From NCBI RefSeq assembly GCF_000382265.1, contig NZ_KB907974.1:62001-126000 (forward strand): DNA of 64,000 nt, in the 5' to 3' direction. Under the pieces are notes generated by a model. That model was not told where the DNA came from. It worked only from the letters and a program-made list of their open reading frames with translations, and did no database searches. Positions 1-8,709 of this stretch are shown piece by piece; positions within the stretch are counted from its first letter, which is position 1, and the number at the start of each line of letters is the position of its first letter. The position numbers were made by a program, and so were the translations under genes. The DNA is from Yoonia vestfoldensis DSM 16212. Its GTDB lineage: Bacteria > Pseudomonadota > Alphaproteobacteria > Rhodobacterales > Rhodobacteraceae.

Positions 1-72
1 CAGCACCGCTGGTGACCTTTGCAGGTGCAGCATGTAAGGTGAGTCGCAACCGCAACTTCCGGAGACCACCAC

Positions 73-846
73 ATGAGCCTGCAAGGAAAAACCGCCGTCA
101 TCACGGGGTCCACATCGGGGATCGGGCTTGGCATCGCGCGCGAACTCGCCAAGGCGGGGGCGAATGTCGTTCTCAATTCCTTCAGCGACACCGAGGATGA
201 CCACGCCCGCGCCGCCGAAATCGCGGCTGTGACAGGGGTCGAGGCGCGGTATATCCAGGCCGACATGTCCAAGGGCGAAGAGTGCCGCCGCCTGATCGTG
301 GCCGCGGGCGGCTGTGATATCCTGGTGAACAATGCGGGCATCCAGCATGTGTCCCCGATCCAGGATTTCGACCCCAAGAAATGGGATGCGATCCTCGCGA
401 TCAACCTGTCCTCGGCGTTCCACACCACGGCCGCCGCTGTCACGGGCATGCGCGAACGCGGCTGGGGGCGGATCATCAACGTGGCCTCGGCGCATGGTCT
501 GACAGCCTCGCCCTATAAATCCGCCTATGTTGCCGCCAAGCACGGGATCGTCGGGCTGACCAAGACCGTAGGGCTGGAAACCGCGCGCGATCCGATCACC
601 TGCAACGCGATCTGTCCGGGCTATGTGCTGACCCCGCTAGTCGAGGCGCAGATTCCCGACACGATGAAGGAATACGGCATGTCGCGCGAAGAAGTGATCG
701 AGAAGGTCATGCTCGCCCGCCAGCCGTCAAAGGCGTTCGCCACGGTCGAGGAATTGGGCGGCACGGCCGTGTTCCTGTGTTCGGATGCGGCCGCGCAGAT
801 CACCGGCACGACGATCAGCGTCGATGGCGGCTGGACCGCGCAATGA
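73..846 (+). CDS. bdhA: 3-hydroxybutyrate dehydrogenase (SDR family)
   Basis: A 257-residue NAD-dependent short-chain dehydrogenase that interconverts 3-hydroxybutyrate and acetoacetate in the cytoplasm, part of polyhydroxybutyrate and ketone-body use. The cofactor motif TGSTSGIG starts at residue 11, an NNAG motif follows, and the catalytic triad reads as Ser139, Tyr152 and Lys156 (SAYVAAK). The C-terminal ISVDGGWTAQ ending is typical of BdhA. Length matches the family. The start ATG has GGAG about nine bases upstream. Its TGA overlaps the ATG of the patatin-like gene by four bases, so the two are co-transcribed. BdhA is favoured over other SDRs by the NNAGIQHVSPI stretch and the conserved C-terminus. 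Confidence 0.93.
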   Translation: MSLQGKTAVITGSTSGIGLGIARELAKAGANVVLNSFSDTEDDHARAAEIAAVTGVEARYIQADMSKGEECRRLIVAAGGCDILVNNAGIQHVSPIQDFDPKKWDAILAINLSSAFHTTAAAVTGMRERGWGRIINVASAHGLTASPYKSAYVAAKHGIVGLTKTVGLETARDPITCNAICPGYVLTPLVEAQIPDTMKEYGMSREEVIEKVMLARQPSKAFATVEELGGTAVFLCSDAAAQITGTTISVDGGWTAQ

Positions 847-1874
847 AGCGGATCAACCTTGCTTTGCAGGGTGGCGGCGCGCATGGCGCGTTCACCTGGG
901 GTGTTCTAGACCGCCTGTTGCAGGACGAGGATATCGAAATCGCCGCGATTTCGGCCACTTCGGCGGGGGCGCTGAATGCGGCGGCGCTGAAATCGGGCTG
1001 GGTGCGCGACGGGCGCACAGGGGCGCGCGAAAACCTTGACTGGCTCTGGGGGCAGGTCGCGGGCGTGACCCATGACTGGCTGTCGGATTGGGTGTCGTCG
1101 CTGACCCCATCGGCGGGAGTCCTGGCCAAGGCAATGAAATATTCACCCGGCTATGCGATGATGGACATGACGACGCGGATGATGTCGCCTTATGTCTATG
1201 GGCCGATGTTCCGCAACCCGCTGGAAGATATCGTCGCGCAGTTCGAATATGACGCGGTCTGCGCCAGCGGGGGGCCGGCGCTGCATATCTGCGCGACCAA
1301 TGTGCGCAGCGGCAAGATCCGCGTGTTCACCGGCGACGAGATTTCGTCCAATGCGATCATGGCGTCGGCCTGCCTGCCGACATTGTTTCAGGCGGTGGAA
1401 TTCACCGACCCCCGCACCGGCAAGTCAGAGGCCTATTGGGATGGTCGCTATAGCGGGAACCCAGCACTTTATCCTTTGTTCGCCAAAGACTTGCCGGACG
1501 ATATTCTGGTTGTGAACATCAACCCGCTGCGCCGCGAGGAATTGCCGACAGATGTGCAGGCGATTCAGAACCGGATCAACGAGATCAGCTTCAATTCGTC
1601 CTTGCTGCGCGAATTGCGCGCCATCGCCTTTGTCAAACGGCTGATCGCGGGCGGCACGATGCCCGAAGGGACGATGAAGAACGTGATCGTTCACATGATC
1701 GCCGATGATGTGTTGATGAACGAATTGAACGTCGCGACCAAGACGATCCCCCAGGCCATCGTCATTGCGCGGCTGAAAGAGGCGGGGCAGGCGGCGGCGG
1801 ATGCATTCCTCAAGGCCCACAAATCCGATCTGAACGTCAAGAGCACAGTCGATCTGGAAACGATGTTCAACTGA
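843..1874 (+). CDS. Patatin-like phospholipase family protein
   Basis: A 343-residue patatin-fold lipid acyl hydrolase with a Ser-Asp dyad. The start is the ATG overlapping the bdhA stop, because LALQGGGAHGAFTWGVLDRL then lies at the N-terminus; upstream codons in this frame lie within bdhA. The oxyanion glycine loop is GGGAHGA, the nucleophile elbow is ATSAGAL (A in place of the first G of GxSxG) and the dyad Asp sits in WDGRYSGNPAL, where DGR replaces the common DGG/DGA. Coupling with bdhA suggests a role in lipid or polyester turnover, but the substrate cannot be read from sequence. The 3' end runs into the convergent LysE gene by eight bases. Confidence 0.85.
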   Translation: MKRINLALQGGGAHGAFTWGVLDRLLQDEDIEIAAISATSAGALNAAALKSGWVRDGRTGARENLDWLWGQVAGVTHDWLSDWVSSLTPSAGVLAKAMKYSPGYAMMDMTTRMMSPYVYGPMFRNPLEDIVAQFEYDAVCASGGPALHICATNVRSGKIRVFTGDEISSNAIMASACLPTLFQAVEFTDPRTGKSEAYWDGRYSGNPALYPLFAKDLPDDILVVNINPLRREELPTDVQAIQNRINEISFNSSLLRELRAIAFVKRLIAGGTMPEGTMKNVIVHMIADDVLMNELNVATKTIPQAIVIARLKEAGQAAADAFLKAHKSDLNVKSTVDLETMFN

Positions 1875-2469
1875 CCAGTTTGATCGCCAGCGCCCACATC
1901 ACCAGCCCGATCAACACGTCAAGCCGTCGCCACGCCCGCGCCGATTGCATGACGGGCGCCAGCAGCCGCGCGCCATAGCCCAGGCTGAAAAAGAATGTAT
2001 AAGACGCCAACACAGCCCCAACGCCAAAGGCCGTCTTCAACGCGCCGTCGGTAAACTGGGTCGAGACCGCGCCGACCAGCCCCAGCGTGTCCAGATAGAC
2101 ATGCGGGTTCAGCCAGGTGAACGCCGCCCCCGTCGCCAGCACGCGCCACAGGCTGCCCGAAGTGCCCGCGATCTGCATCGCGTAATCGCCCTTGTAGGCG
2201 GCCAGAAACCGCAGGGCGCCGTAGATGAACAGAAAGGCCGCGCCGCCCAGGGCCATGATCTGCGGAAAGGCAGGATAAAGCGTGACAAGATAGCTGAACC
2301 CCAGCACGCCGGCCGTGATCAGCACCGCATCCGACGTCGCACACAGCAGGCAAAGCCAGAACACATGCTGCCGCGCCAGCCCTTGACGCAGCACAAAGGC
2401 ATTCTGTGCCCCGATCGCAAGGATCAACGCAAAGCCTGTTGCAAAGCCGGTGACACCCGCGGTCAGCAA
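1867..2469 (-). CDS. LysE/ArgO family amino-acid exporter
   Basis: Inner-membrane exporter of the LysE family (basic amino acids in the characterised members). About six hydrophobic segments are visible and the N-terminal signature ILAIGAQNAFVLRQG aligns with ArgO. I place the start at a TTG five bases beyond the DUF502 stop, giving 200 residues, the usual family length. An upstream ATG at 2526 would add 19 charged residues that overlap the DUF502 coding end and do not look like the family. It follows the DUF502 gene closely and probably shares its transcript. Substrate is inferred from family only. Confidence 0.85.
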   Translation of the reverse strand: MLTAGVTGFATGFALILAIGAQNAFVLRQGLARQHVFWLCLLCATSDAVLITAGVLGFSYLVTLYPAFPQIMALGGAAFLFIYGALRFLAAYKGDYAMQIAGTSGSLWRVLATGAAFTWLNPHVYLDTLGLVGAVSTQFTDGALKTAFGVGAVLASYTFFFSLGYGARLLAPVMQSARAWRRLDVLIGLVMWALAIKLVS

Positions 2470-2473
2470 CGCG

Positions 2474-3202
2474 TCATTCCGCAGCTTCGGGCAGTTCGGC
2501 CACGGCTTTGTTGTTGGGATAGACAAGCCCTGCCGAAATCACGAGTTTCGCGGCGTCTTCGACGCTCATGTCAAGCTCGATGATGTCGCGCCGCGGCAGG
2601 AACAAAAGAAAGCCCGATGTCGGGTTCGGCGTGGTCGGCAGGAAGACGGTAACGATCACCTCGCCATCGACCAGCTTGGCGTTGATTTCGCCCTTCGCAT
2701 CGGTCGACACAAAGGCAATGGCCCAGATGCCGTTGCGCGGATATTCCACCAGACACGCCTTGTCGAACGACGTCTCGCGCTGGGAAAACACCGTTTCTGC
2801 GATTTGTTTGGCGGCATTGTAGACAGACCGCACGACCGGCATCCGGTCGACGAACCTTTCGCTGATCCCAAGGAACGACCGCCCGATCAGCCCCTTGCCC
2901 AGCCAGCCGACGATAATGGTAAAGATCAGGAAGATCACGACGCCGACGCCACGCACATTGACCGTGATTTCATTGCCCGGCGTGCGCCCCAGCAGGCGAT
3001 TGATCAGTGGCTCGGGGTGGTAATAATTCGGCACGAAGGGCCAGACCCAGCTATCGACCCAGCCCACGACGGTCCAGATCAGCCAGAGCGTCAGACCGAT
3101 CGGCGCAATGATGACCAGACCGGCGAGGAAGTTACCGCGCAGACGCGCGATGATCCCGCGAGAACTACGGCGTTTGGGGTCGATGGACAGCGGGTCAGGC
3201 AT
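2474..3202 (-). CDS. DUF502 family membrane protein
   Basis: A 242-residue conserved bacterial membrane protein of unknown biochemical role (DUF502). Two hydrophobic stretches are clear: one near residues 24-48 (LAGLVIIAPIGLTLWLIW) and one near 82-104 (GVVIFLIFTIIVGWLG). A family-typical soluble C-terminal half follows, containing GRSFLGISERFVDRMPVVRSVY and a VFLPTTPNPTSGFLLFLPR stretch. The length agrees with the family. It is the first gene of a short minus-strand unit with the LysE exporter, and its upstream region (3203-3283) is the only space for its promoter. No function is proposed. Confidence 0.85.
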   Translation of the reverse strand: MPDPLSIDPKRRSSRGIIARLRGNFLAGLVIIAPIGLTLWLIWTVVGWVDSWVWPFVPNYYHPEPLINRLLGRTPGNEITVNVRGVGVVIFLIFTIIVGWLGKGLIGRSFLGISERFVDRMPVVRSVYNAAKQIAETVFSQRETSFDKACLVEYPRNGIWAIAFVSTDAKGEINAKLVDGEVIVTVFLPTTPNPTSGFLLFLPRRDIIELDMSVEDAAKLVISAGLVYPNNKAVAELPEAAE

Positions 3203-3283
3203 CGGGGCATCCGGGGAAAACTACGCCCCATACCTAAGGACAGCGACGCGCAGCGGCAAGCCACTGTACCGCCCGCCCAGAGT

Positions 3284-4192
3284 TTATTTCAGCATCGCCC
3301 GCGCGATTTCGGCTGCCAGCCGCGCATTGTTGCGCACCAACGCGATATTGGCGGTCAGCGACCGGCCGTCGGTCAGCGCGAAAATCCGGTCGAGCAGAAA
3401 GGGTGTGACCGCCTTGGCGCTGATCTTGTGCGCCTCGGCCTCAGCCAGCGCCTTGGCAATGATCGGGGCAAGGGTGGTGGCGGGAATTTCGTCGCCCAAA
3501 GGGATCGGGTTCGTGACCAGTTGGCCACCCGCAAGCCCCATCGCACCGCGCATCTTGTGGCTTGCGGCGATGCTGGCGGGATCGTTCATCCGCAAAGGGG
3601 CGACCATGTCCGATGTGGCCGACCAGAACGCGGGGATGCTGTCTTGCCCGTAGACAATGACCGGCACGCCGAGCGTTTCAAGGACTTCGAACGTCTTGGG
3701 CAGATCGAGGATCGCCTTTGCACCTGCTGCTACCACCGTCACCGGCGTCAGCGCCAGTTCCTGCAGATCGGCGGAAATGTCGAAACTGGTTTCCGCGCCG
3801 CGATGCACGCCGCCGATGCCGCCCGTGGCGAAAACATGGATGCCCGCCAGATGTGCTGCGATCATGGTTGCAGCGACCGTCGTGGCCCCCGTGCCGCCCG
3901 TGGCGATACAGGCGGCCAGATCGGCGCGCGACAGTTTGGCGACATTCTGCGCCTGACCAAGCGCGTCGAGTGCGGCGGCCTCCAGCCCGATATGAAGCCG
4001 CCCACCCATCACGGCGATGGTTGCAGGCACGGCACCTGCGTTACGCACATCCTGTTCGACCAGCCGCGCGGTTTCCACGTTCTGCGGAAAGGGCATCCCA
4101 TGCGTGATGATCGTACTTTCCAGCGCGACCACGGCATGGCCCTTGGCCAGCGCCTCGGCCACCTTGGCGGAATAGGTAAGGGGGATGGTCAT
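3284..4192 (-). CDS. psuG: Pseudouridine-5'-phosphate glycosidase
   Basis: Splits pseudouridine 5'-phosphate into uracil and ribose 5-phosphate, the second step of pseudouridine catabolism. The start ATG (302 residues; E. coli PsuG is about 312) overlaps the stop of psuK by four bases. The family signature ALESTIITHGMPFPQN is at residues 23-38, with the presumed catalytic Glu at 25. The lysines in AKLSRADLAA and AGAKAILDLPKT match the conserved Lys positions, and the glycine-rich ATGGIGGVHRGAE loop is intact. The kinase-glycosidase gene order makes the assignment firm. Confidence 0.93.
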   Translation of the reverse strand: MTIPLTYSAKVAEALAKGHAVVALESTIITHGMPFPQNVETARLVEQDVRNAGAVPATIAVMGGRLHIGLEAAALDALGQAQNVAKLSRADLAACIATGGTGATTVAATMIAAHLAGIHVFATGGIGGVHRGAETSFDISADLQELALTPVTVVAAGAKAILDLPKTFEVLETLGVPVIVYGQDSIPAFWSATSDMVAPLRMNDPASIAASHKMRGAMGLAGGQLVTNPIPLGDEIPATTLAPIIAKALAEAEAHKISAKAVTPFLLDRIFALTDGRSLTANIALVRNNARLAAEIARAMLK

Positions 4193-5079
4193 GGAATCTC
4201 TCCTGAAACATAGGTGGCGGCGGCCTGACAGGCGCGGGCAAGGGCGTCCTCGCGCGCCATGCCCTGCGTTTCGGATGCGATATGCGCGGCCATGAACGTA
4301 TCGCCCGCGCCGGTCACGCGCGTGACCATGACGGCGGGCGGCACGCGGGTGATGATGTCGGAGCCTGTCGCCTCGGACGCGGATTTGCCGCCATCCGTGA
4401 CCAGCACGCGCCGCGCGCCGCGCGCGATCAGCCCCGCCGCCGCATCCGCCGACGACGCGAATTCGGTCTGGCACAACAGTCCAGCCTCTTCGAGGTTGAC
4501 GTAAAGCGTGGCGGACGGATGGCCCAGCAGCGCCAGCAGCCGTTCCGCCTTGCCCGGCGAGGCGGGGGCCACGCGCAGATCGGCGTTGCGGAACAAGGGC
4601 GAGGTGGCGATCTCGCGCAACAATTCCACCGTCAGGTTCCCGTCCAGCGCCACAGGCCCCGACCACGGTGCATCCACCGACCCCAGATCGCCGCTGGCCA
4701 ACGGGCGCAGGATCTTCTCGCCCGCAGCCTCCAGCGAATGGGCATCGGCGATGGCGGCGATCAATCCATTGGCGCCTTCGATGGCCATATAGACATCGGT
4801 GGGCAGGTCCTCGGACCGGTAGACATGGTCACAGACCAGCCCCATGCCGGTCGCCGCAGCAATCAGCGCGTCACCTTCGGCATCGCGGCCCACATTGGTC
4901 AGCAGGGCAGGCACCATCCCGAAGCGGCGCAAGGTCATCGCGATATTCATGGCGACACCGCCGGGCAGGCGGGTGATCCGGCCCGGCACGTCAGACCCCA
5001 CGCGCATATGGCTGGGCGCACGCCCGATCACGTCCCACAGGACCGATCCGATACAAAGAATGTCAGGTTGCTGCGTCAT
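4189..5079 (-). CDS. psuK: PfkB-family carbohydrate kinase, probable pseudouridine kinase
   Basis: A 296-residue ribokinase-fold kinase expected to phosphorylate pseudouridine before PsuG acts. Motifs: LCIGSVLWDVIGR at the N-terminus, the PfkB glycine signature GGVAMNIAMTLRRFG, and the C-terminal TRVTGAGDTFMAAH motif holding the anion hole and catalytic Asp. The start is the ATG at MTQQPDILC; the open frame extends far upstream but there it is antisense to rpsB. The four-base overlap with psuG indicates translational coupling. Pseudouridine as substrate is inferred from the psuG partner; the fold alone would allow other nucleosides or sugars. Confidence 0.88.
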   Translation of the reverse strand: MTQQPDILCIGSVLWDVIGRAPSHMRVGSDVPGRITRLPGGVAMNIAMTLRRFGMVPALLTNVGRDAEGDALIAAATGMGLVCDHVYRSEDLPTDVYMAIEGANGLIAAIADAHSLEAAGEKILRPLASGDLGSVDAPWSGPVALDGNLTVELLREIATSPLFRNADLRVAPASPGKAERLLALLGHPSATLYVNLEEAGLLCQTEFASSADAAAGLIARGARRVLVTDGGKSASEATGSDIITRVPPAVMVTRVTGAGDTFMAAHIASETQGMAREDALARACQAAATYVSGEIP

Positions 5080-5192
5080 GGCGCGGTTCTGCCGCGAAGT
5101 CCCGCGCTGCGCAAGGGCGCTGAATGCGCTTGCACAGGCCGAAAAGGGCGGGTAAGGGACGTGCACTTCATCCCGCAAGCGGGGGCGGGTGT

Positions 5193-5211
5193 CTTGGGGA
5201 GAAATCCCAAG
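5193..5211 (+). promoter_or_regulatory. Hairpin in the rpsB 5' leader
   Basis: A perfect 6-bp inverted repeat CTTGGG/CCCAAG with a 7-base loop, 64 bases before the rpsB start in the 195-base space between divergent psuK and rpsB. The leader is long enough for an S2-binding autoregulatory element, known for rpsB in gammaproteobacteria. That this hairpin does so here is inference. Confidence 0.35.
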
Positions 5212-5274
5212 CCATCCACCGGTTGGGCGAACGCCTGATCCCCCGCTGAGGCTAAACCGGAAAAGGAAACGACC

Positions 5275-6060
5275 ATGGCTCTTCCAGAGTTCAACATGCG
5301 TCAGCTTTTGGAAGCTGGCGTTCACTTTGGCCACCAGACCGCGCGCTGGAACCCCAAGATGGGTCAATACATCTACGGATCGCGCAACGGCATCCACATC
5401 ATGGACCTGACGCAGACCGTTCCTCTGCTGGACCGCGCGCTGCAGGTCATCCGTGACACCGTCGCCAAGGGCGGCCGCGTGCTGTTCGTCGGCACCAAGC
5501 GTCAGGCGCAGACCCCGATCATGGAAGCGGCGGAAAAATCCGCACAGTTCTACATGAACCACCGCTGGCTCGGTGGCACGCTGACCAACTGGCAGACCGT
5601 GTCGCAGTCGATCAGCCGTCTCAAGGCCATTGACGAAGCATCGGCCAACGGCTTTGCAGGCCTGACGAAGAAAGAACGTCTTGGCATGGAACGCGAGCAG
5701 GGCAAATTGCAGGCATCGCTTGGCGGTATCCGCGAAATGGGCGGCGTGCCTGACCTGTTGTTCGTCATCGACGTCAACAAGGAAGACCTCGCCATCGCCG
5801 AAGCCAACAAGCTGGGCATTCCCGTCGTGGCCGTGGTCGACACCAATTGTTCGCCCGCCGGCATCGACTATGTCATCCCCGGCAACGATGACGCGGCGCG
5901 CGCCATAGCACTTTACACCGATCTGGCCGCCCGCGCGGCGCTTGACGGCATGACGGCGCAGCTGGGTGCCGCTGGCGTCGATATGGGTGCGATGGACGAT
6001 TACGCCGAAGAAACGCTGGCCCAGGAAGCCGCGACCGCTTCGGAATCCACCAGCGCCTGA
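5275..6060 (+). CDS. rpsB: 30S ribosomal protein S2
   Basis: A 261-residue small-subunit ribosomal protein. It opens with [20 protein letters not shown], continues with [12 protein letters not shown] and carries the S2 signature [19 protein letters not shown]. The start ATG follows GGAAACGACC with a purine-rich ribosome site (AAAAGGAAACG). Length is normal for alphaproteobacteria, which carry a short acidic C-terminal tail as seen here ([17 protein letters not shown]). It is followed by tsf after 70 bases, the near-universal rpsB-tsf order. Confidence 0.98.
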   Translation: MALPEFNMRQLLEAGVHFGHQTARWNPKMGQYIYGSRNGIHIMDLTQTVPLLDRALQVIRDTVAKGGRVLFVGTKRQAQTPIMEAAEKSAQFYMNHRWLGGTLTNWQTVSQSISRLKAIDEASANGFAGLTKKERLGMEREQGKLQASLGGIREMGGVPDLLFVIDVNKEDLAIAEANKLGIPVVAVVDTNCSPAGIDYVIPGNDDAARAIALYTDLAARAALDGMTAQLGAAGVDMGAMDDYAEETLAQEAATASESTSA

Positions 6061-6130
6061 TCGCGTCACAAAAGTTTAGGGCAGGGGCACTATGCCCCTC
6101 CCGACCCATTCCCTTTCAAGGAGAAGTTAC

Positions 6131-7003
6131 ATGGCAATCACCGCTGCAATGGTGAAAGACCTGCGCGACAGCACTGGCGCAGGCATGATGGACGCCAAGA
6201 AGGCGCTGACCGAAACCGATGGCAACATGGAAGCCGCCGTTGACTGGCTGCGCACCAAGGGCCTTGCGAAAGCCGCCAAGAAGGCCGGTCGCACCGCCGC
6301 CGAAGGTCTGGTCGCCGTGGCCGTGTCCGGTGGCAAGGGCATCGCCGTCGAAGTGAATTCTGAAACCGATTTCGTCGCCAAGAACAGCGATTTCCAGAAG
6401 ATGGTTTCCGGCATCGCCGCCGTTGCGCTGACCGTCAGTGACGTGGACGCCTTGAAAGCCGCCGATATGGGCGGCAAGACCGTCGAACAGGCCGTGACCG
6501 ACGCCGTCGCCGTGATCGGTGAAAACATGTCTGTGCGCCGCATGGCGACGCTGACGGGCGGTCAGGTCGTGACCTATGTCCACAACGCTGCCGCCCCAGG
6601 CATGGGCAATATCGGTGTTCTGGTCGCGATGACCGGCGACAACGAGGCGTTCGGCCGTCAGGTCGCGATGCATATCGCCGCCGCCAACCCGTCGGCCCTG
6701 TCCGAGGCCGATCTTGACCCGGCAATGGTCGAGAAGGAAAAGCAGGTCCAGATCGACATCGCCCGCGAATCCGGCAAGCCTGATGCGGTGATCGAAAAGA
6801 TGATCGTCGGCCGTATGCAGAAATACATGGCCGAAGTCACCTTGCTGAACCAGCAGTTCGTGGTGAACCCCGACCTGACCGTCGCTGCCGCCGCCACCGA
6901 GGCTGGCGTCGAGATCACCGGCTATGTCCGCCTCGAAGTCGGCGAAGGCATCGAAGTCGAGAAAGAGGATTTCGCCGCAGAAGTCGCCAAGCTCAAAGGC
7001 TAA
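6131..7003 (+). CDS. tsf: Translation elongation factor Ts
   Basis: Nucleotide exchange factor that regenerates EF-Tu-GTP. 290 residues. The N-terminal UBA-like domain with [13 protein letters not shown] and the EF-Tu contact motif SETDFVAKN are intact. The chosen ATG follows CAAGGAGAAGTTAC, a strong ribosome-binding site, and precedes the canonical [12 protein letters not shown]; an upstream in-frame ATG at 6092 lacks this. Co-transcribed with rpsB, with a hairpin 20 bases beyond the stop. Confidence 0.98.
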   Translation: MAITAAMVKDLRDSTGAGMMDAKKALTETDGNMEAAVDWLRTKGLAKAAKKAGRTAAEGLVAVAVSGGKGIAVEVNSETDFVAKNSDFQKMVSGIAAVALTVSDVDALKAADMGGKTVEQAVTDAVAVIGENMSVRRMATLTGGQVVTYVHNAAAPGMGNIGVLVAMTGDNEAFGRQVAMHIAAANPSALSEADLDPAMVEKEKQVQIDIARESGKPDAVIEKMIVGRMQKYMAEVTLLNQQFVVNPDLTVAAAATEAGVEITGYVRLEVGEGIEVEKEDFAAEVAKLKG

Positions 7004-7022
7004 GCGGCTGACATTGAACGGC

Positions 7023-7048
7023 AACGGCCCGCCTCAGTGCGGGCCGTT
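7023..7048 (+). terminator. Hairpin terminator after tsf
   Basis: A perfect 10-bp stem AACGGCCCGC/GCGGGCCGTT with a 6-base loop, 20 bases after the tsf stop. The following tract (CGCGTTTG) has only three Ts, so termination may be partial. Confidence 0.7.
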
Positions 7049-7353
7049 CGCGTTTGTGACAGTAAAAGGCACGGCACCGCCTCAGGAAGACAAGGCGATG
7101 CCGCTACGATCCGAACCGGTCCAATTCTCGGGACAAGAAACCAGTTCTGACCGTTATTCCGGTAGTGGCGGCCAAATCCGCCACACCAGGGATGGCCGGG
7201 TGACCCGGCCGGACAGCATCGCCCTGAAAATGCAGGACCCTGTCACAAGCCCAAAGGTTGCGTTTCCCTTGGGGCAATATTACGCCTAGCTGTGAAATGC
7301 ACATCAGTGAAGTCAGGTATACCTGACCTTTTCAGATCTTCACGCCGTCGGCT
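7049..7353. other. Gene-free stretch with stacked hairpins
   Basis: About 300 bases between the convergent tsf and luxR genes with no credible coding frame. It contains two adjacent perfect 7-bp hairpins, GTGGCGG/CCGCCAC (7165-7184, 6-base loop) and GGCCGGG/CCCGGCC (7194-7210, 3-base loop). A looser stem follows at about 7250-7275 (GCCCAAAGG against CCCTTGGGGC), and a 16-bp perfect palindrome GTCAGGTATACCTGAC lies at 7312-7327, just beyond the luxR stop. The palindrome may end luxR transcription. The rest could be a structured RNA or simply terminator debris. Confidence 0.4.
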
Positions 7354-8109
7354 TCAGACCTCGACAAGAAACATCTGGTTATAGAAGGAGGCTTTCAGCA
7401 CGGCTTGCGCCGTCGTGGCGGCGTCCAGCGCTTCCCGCGCAAGGCGCAGGTGCTTTTCGACCGTGGCGGGCGTCAGACCGAGCAGAACTGCGATATCCTG
7501 CGTCGTCTTGCCGTCACCGACCCATTGCAGTACCTCGCGCTGCCGCCGTGTCAGCTGGCGTTCGCCGGAATGCGGCAGCGTCAGCAGTTTCAGGTGCATG
7601 ACGTTGTTCATCACGATGATGGCGTCGCCATGCTGCGCCCAGACCTGTTCGACCTGGTCCTGTGTCATGCCGGGTGCCGCAGTCAGTGCAATGGCACCCT
7701 TGGTCCGCTCCGAGATCGACCGGAAACTGATCGTATAGCCTGCAGTCACCTGCATGGCGCGGTTGAATTCCATCACCCGCCGTTCACTGGCCGTCAGGTT
7801 GTCGATGCGCTGCATCTCCATCATCCAGCGCCAGCTGCAGGCCCCGTCATTGGCCATCGCCCATTTGATCATCGGCGCGTGATAATACAGCCCTTCGTCG
7901 AAAAAGACCTTCATGTATTCAGGCGTCTGCGTGGACAAAAGCACCCAATCCTGCGGATCGCCCAGCGAATGCGTCGTCCGGTAGCGGGTAAAGCCATACA
8001 TGAGCCGGTCGAAACCGTAAGTCGCCATTTGCCGGACATGCATGTCCCACAATTCTTCGACCGAGCCGGCGTTCGTCAGCCGGTCCAGTTGCGCCAGTAT
8101 CTCTTTCAT
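7354..8109 (-). CDS. LuxR-family regulator (solo, autoinducer-binding type)
   Basis: A 251-residue transcription factor with an N-terminal autoinducer-binding fold (about residues 10-165) and a C-terminal LuxR helix-turn-helix (LTRRQREVLQWVGDGKTTQDIA, then GLTPATVEKHLRLAREAL). No luxI synthase gene is in the window, so it is a solo. In the ligand pocket the usual D-P pair appears as YYHAPMIKW, so the Asp that contacts the acyl-homoserine lactone amide seems to be Ala by eye alignment. The HTH residues look intact. Its ATG overlaps the aroQ stop by four bases, so it is expressed with aroQ. The ligand, if any, is unknown. Confidence 0.85.
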   Translation of the reverse strand: MKEILAQLDRLTNAGSVEELWDMHVRQMATYGFDRLMYGFTRYRTTHSLGDPQDWVLLSTQTPEYMKVFFDEGLYYHAPMIKWAMANDGACSWRWMMEMQRIDNLTASERRVMEFNRAMQVTAGYTISFRSISERTKGAIALTAAPGMTQDQVEQVWAQHGDAIIVMNNVMHLKLLTLPHSGERQLTRRQREVLQWVGDGKTTQDIAVLLGLTPATVEKHLRLAREALDAATTAQAVLKASFYNQMFLVEV

Positions 8110-8552
8110 TCACGCGTCCCGAGATAGCCGACGAGCGCCTCCATCGCGAGGGGATAGCCCGCCGCGCCGAAACCGCAGATCTGCCCGATCGCCACCGGCG
8201 CGATATAGGACGTGTGGCGAAACGCCTCTCGGGCGTGGATGTTCGACAGGTGCAGTTCCACGACCGGCACCATGATCGACGATACCGCATCCATCAGCGC
8301 CACCGATGTATGGGTATAGGCCCCCGCGTTCAGGATGATTCCATCATGCACCCCGCGCGCGGCATGCAATTTGTCGATCAGCACGCCTTCATGGTTCGAC
8401 TGGACGAAATCCATCGTGACACCCAGCGTTTCCGCTTTGGCGGCACACATGTTTTCAATATCTTGCAAGGTCACGGGGCCGTAAACCTCTGGCTGGCGCG
8501 TGCCGAGCAGGTTCAGGTTGGGGCCGTTCAGGATCAGGAGGGCGTGTTTCAT
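8106..8552 (-). CDS. aroQ: Type II 3-dehydroquinate dehydratase
   Basis: Third step of the shikimate pathway (3-dehydroquinate to 3-dehydroshikimate), a dodecameric cytoplasmic enzyme. 148 residues. NGPNLNLLGTRQPEVYG carries the catalytic Arg and Tyr, and VELHLSNIHAREAFRH carries the catalytic His region. The ATG before KHALLILNGPN is chosen over one nine codons upstream because the family begins here. The overlap with the LuxR gene is unusual company. It lies about 10 kb from the DAHP synthase gene of the same pathway. Confidence 0.96.
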   Translation of the reverse strand: MKHALLILNGPNLNLLGTRQPEVYGPVTLQDIENMCAAKAETLGVTMDFVQSNHEGVLIDKLHAARGVHDGIILNAGAYTHTSVALMDAVSSIMVPVVELHLSNIHAREAFRHTSYIAPVAIGQICGFGAAGYPLAMEALVGYLGTRE

Positions 8553-8709
8553 GACGGCTCTGTAACACCATTGCAGCATTGGTCAAAATGGAAATGATGA
8601 CCCGCGCGCAACCCATACGTGTCGGACATGACGCGGCGCTGGATAGGCGCGCCGCAATGCGCTAGACCGCGCTGGCCAGCCGCTGCCCGACAGGAAAGAC
8701 CGACAGATC

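Noticed and set aside
2450-4213. A long open frame of 587 codons on the plus strand opposite DUF502 and psuG
   Set aside because: Composition is Arg/Asp/Gln-rich with no family motifs, and the real genes with clear motifs are on the minus strand. It is a high-G+C antisense frame.
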